From Verrucomicrobiota bacterium (lineage in GTDB: Bacteria; Verrucomicrobiota; Verrucomicrobiia; Chthoniobacterales; UBA10450): a stretch of 5,755 bases of DNA. Of this stretch, positions 5,727-5,755 are shown piece by piece. The notes beneath the pieces were generated by a model. It was not told the DNA's origin, ran no database searches, and saw only the letters and a list, made by a program, of their open reading frames with translations. Where the stretch lies: positions 3,061 to 8,815 of the forward strand of contig QHMQ01000021.1 of assembly GCA_003217835.1 (NCBI GenBank), written 5' to 3'. The translations under genes and the position numbers were made by a program. How positions within the stretch are numbered: the first letter of the stretch is position 1; each line of letters starts with the position of its first letter.

Positions 5727-5755
5727 GACAAAATCAATAGTTGAGTGCGTCCGCT

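Overview
The window is a compact stretch of bacterial chromosome with six protein-coding genes and very little non-coding DNA. It holds no RNA genes, insertion sequences, CRISPR array or other sign of recent transfer. The genes are a DnaG fragment, a primary sigma factor with a strongly basic N-terminal extension, a small membrane protein paired with a DUF3106-like exported protein, a Gly/Tyr-rich exported protein and RibD. Together they fit a Gram-negative bacterium, and the style of the RpoD and of the small Gly/Tyr-rich protein suggests the Verrucomicrobiota (Spartobacteria/Chthoniobacterales type). That placement is an inference from protein style, not from a marker alignment.

Left part, + strand (1-3283): the 3' three quarters of dnaG (primase) are followed by rpoD (housekeeping sigma-70). 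This is the core of the classical macromolecular synthesis operon (rpsU-dnaG-rpoD), which links replication priming to transcription initiation. The dnaG reading frame is open to the left edge. The rpoD start is uncertain: 71 very basic residues lie between the TTG chosen here and the first in-frame ATG.

Middle, + strand (3356-4221): a 117-residue protein with one membrane segment overlaps by 25 nt a 178-residue exported protein with a DUF3106-like Arg/Glu-rich helical body. In many bacteria such a pair sits behind an ECF sigma gene, where the membrane protein is thought to be an anti-sigma-like partner. Here the only sigma gene in front is rpoD. This is the least explained part of the window.

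Right part, - strand (5726 down to 4291): ribD (riboflavin deaminase/reductase) is followed after 19 nt by a 94-residue exported Gly/Tyr/His-rich protein. A strong intrinsic terminator ends the unit between the two convergent groups. At the ribD/small-gene junction, a predicted 7-bp RNA hairpin holds the ribD stop codon in its loop and covers part of the next ribosome binding site, a layout expected for translational coupling.

Most of the window is ordinary housekeeping sequence, and I do not see a clear new multi-gene system. The points worth a second look are the rpoD-linked membrane protein/DUF3106 pair, the basic RpoD N-terminus, the ribD junction hairpin, and a GC-rich palindrome inside the DUF3106 gene.
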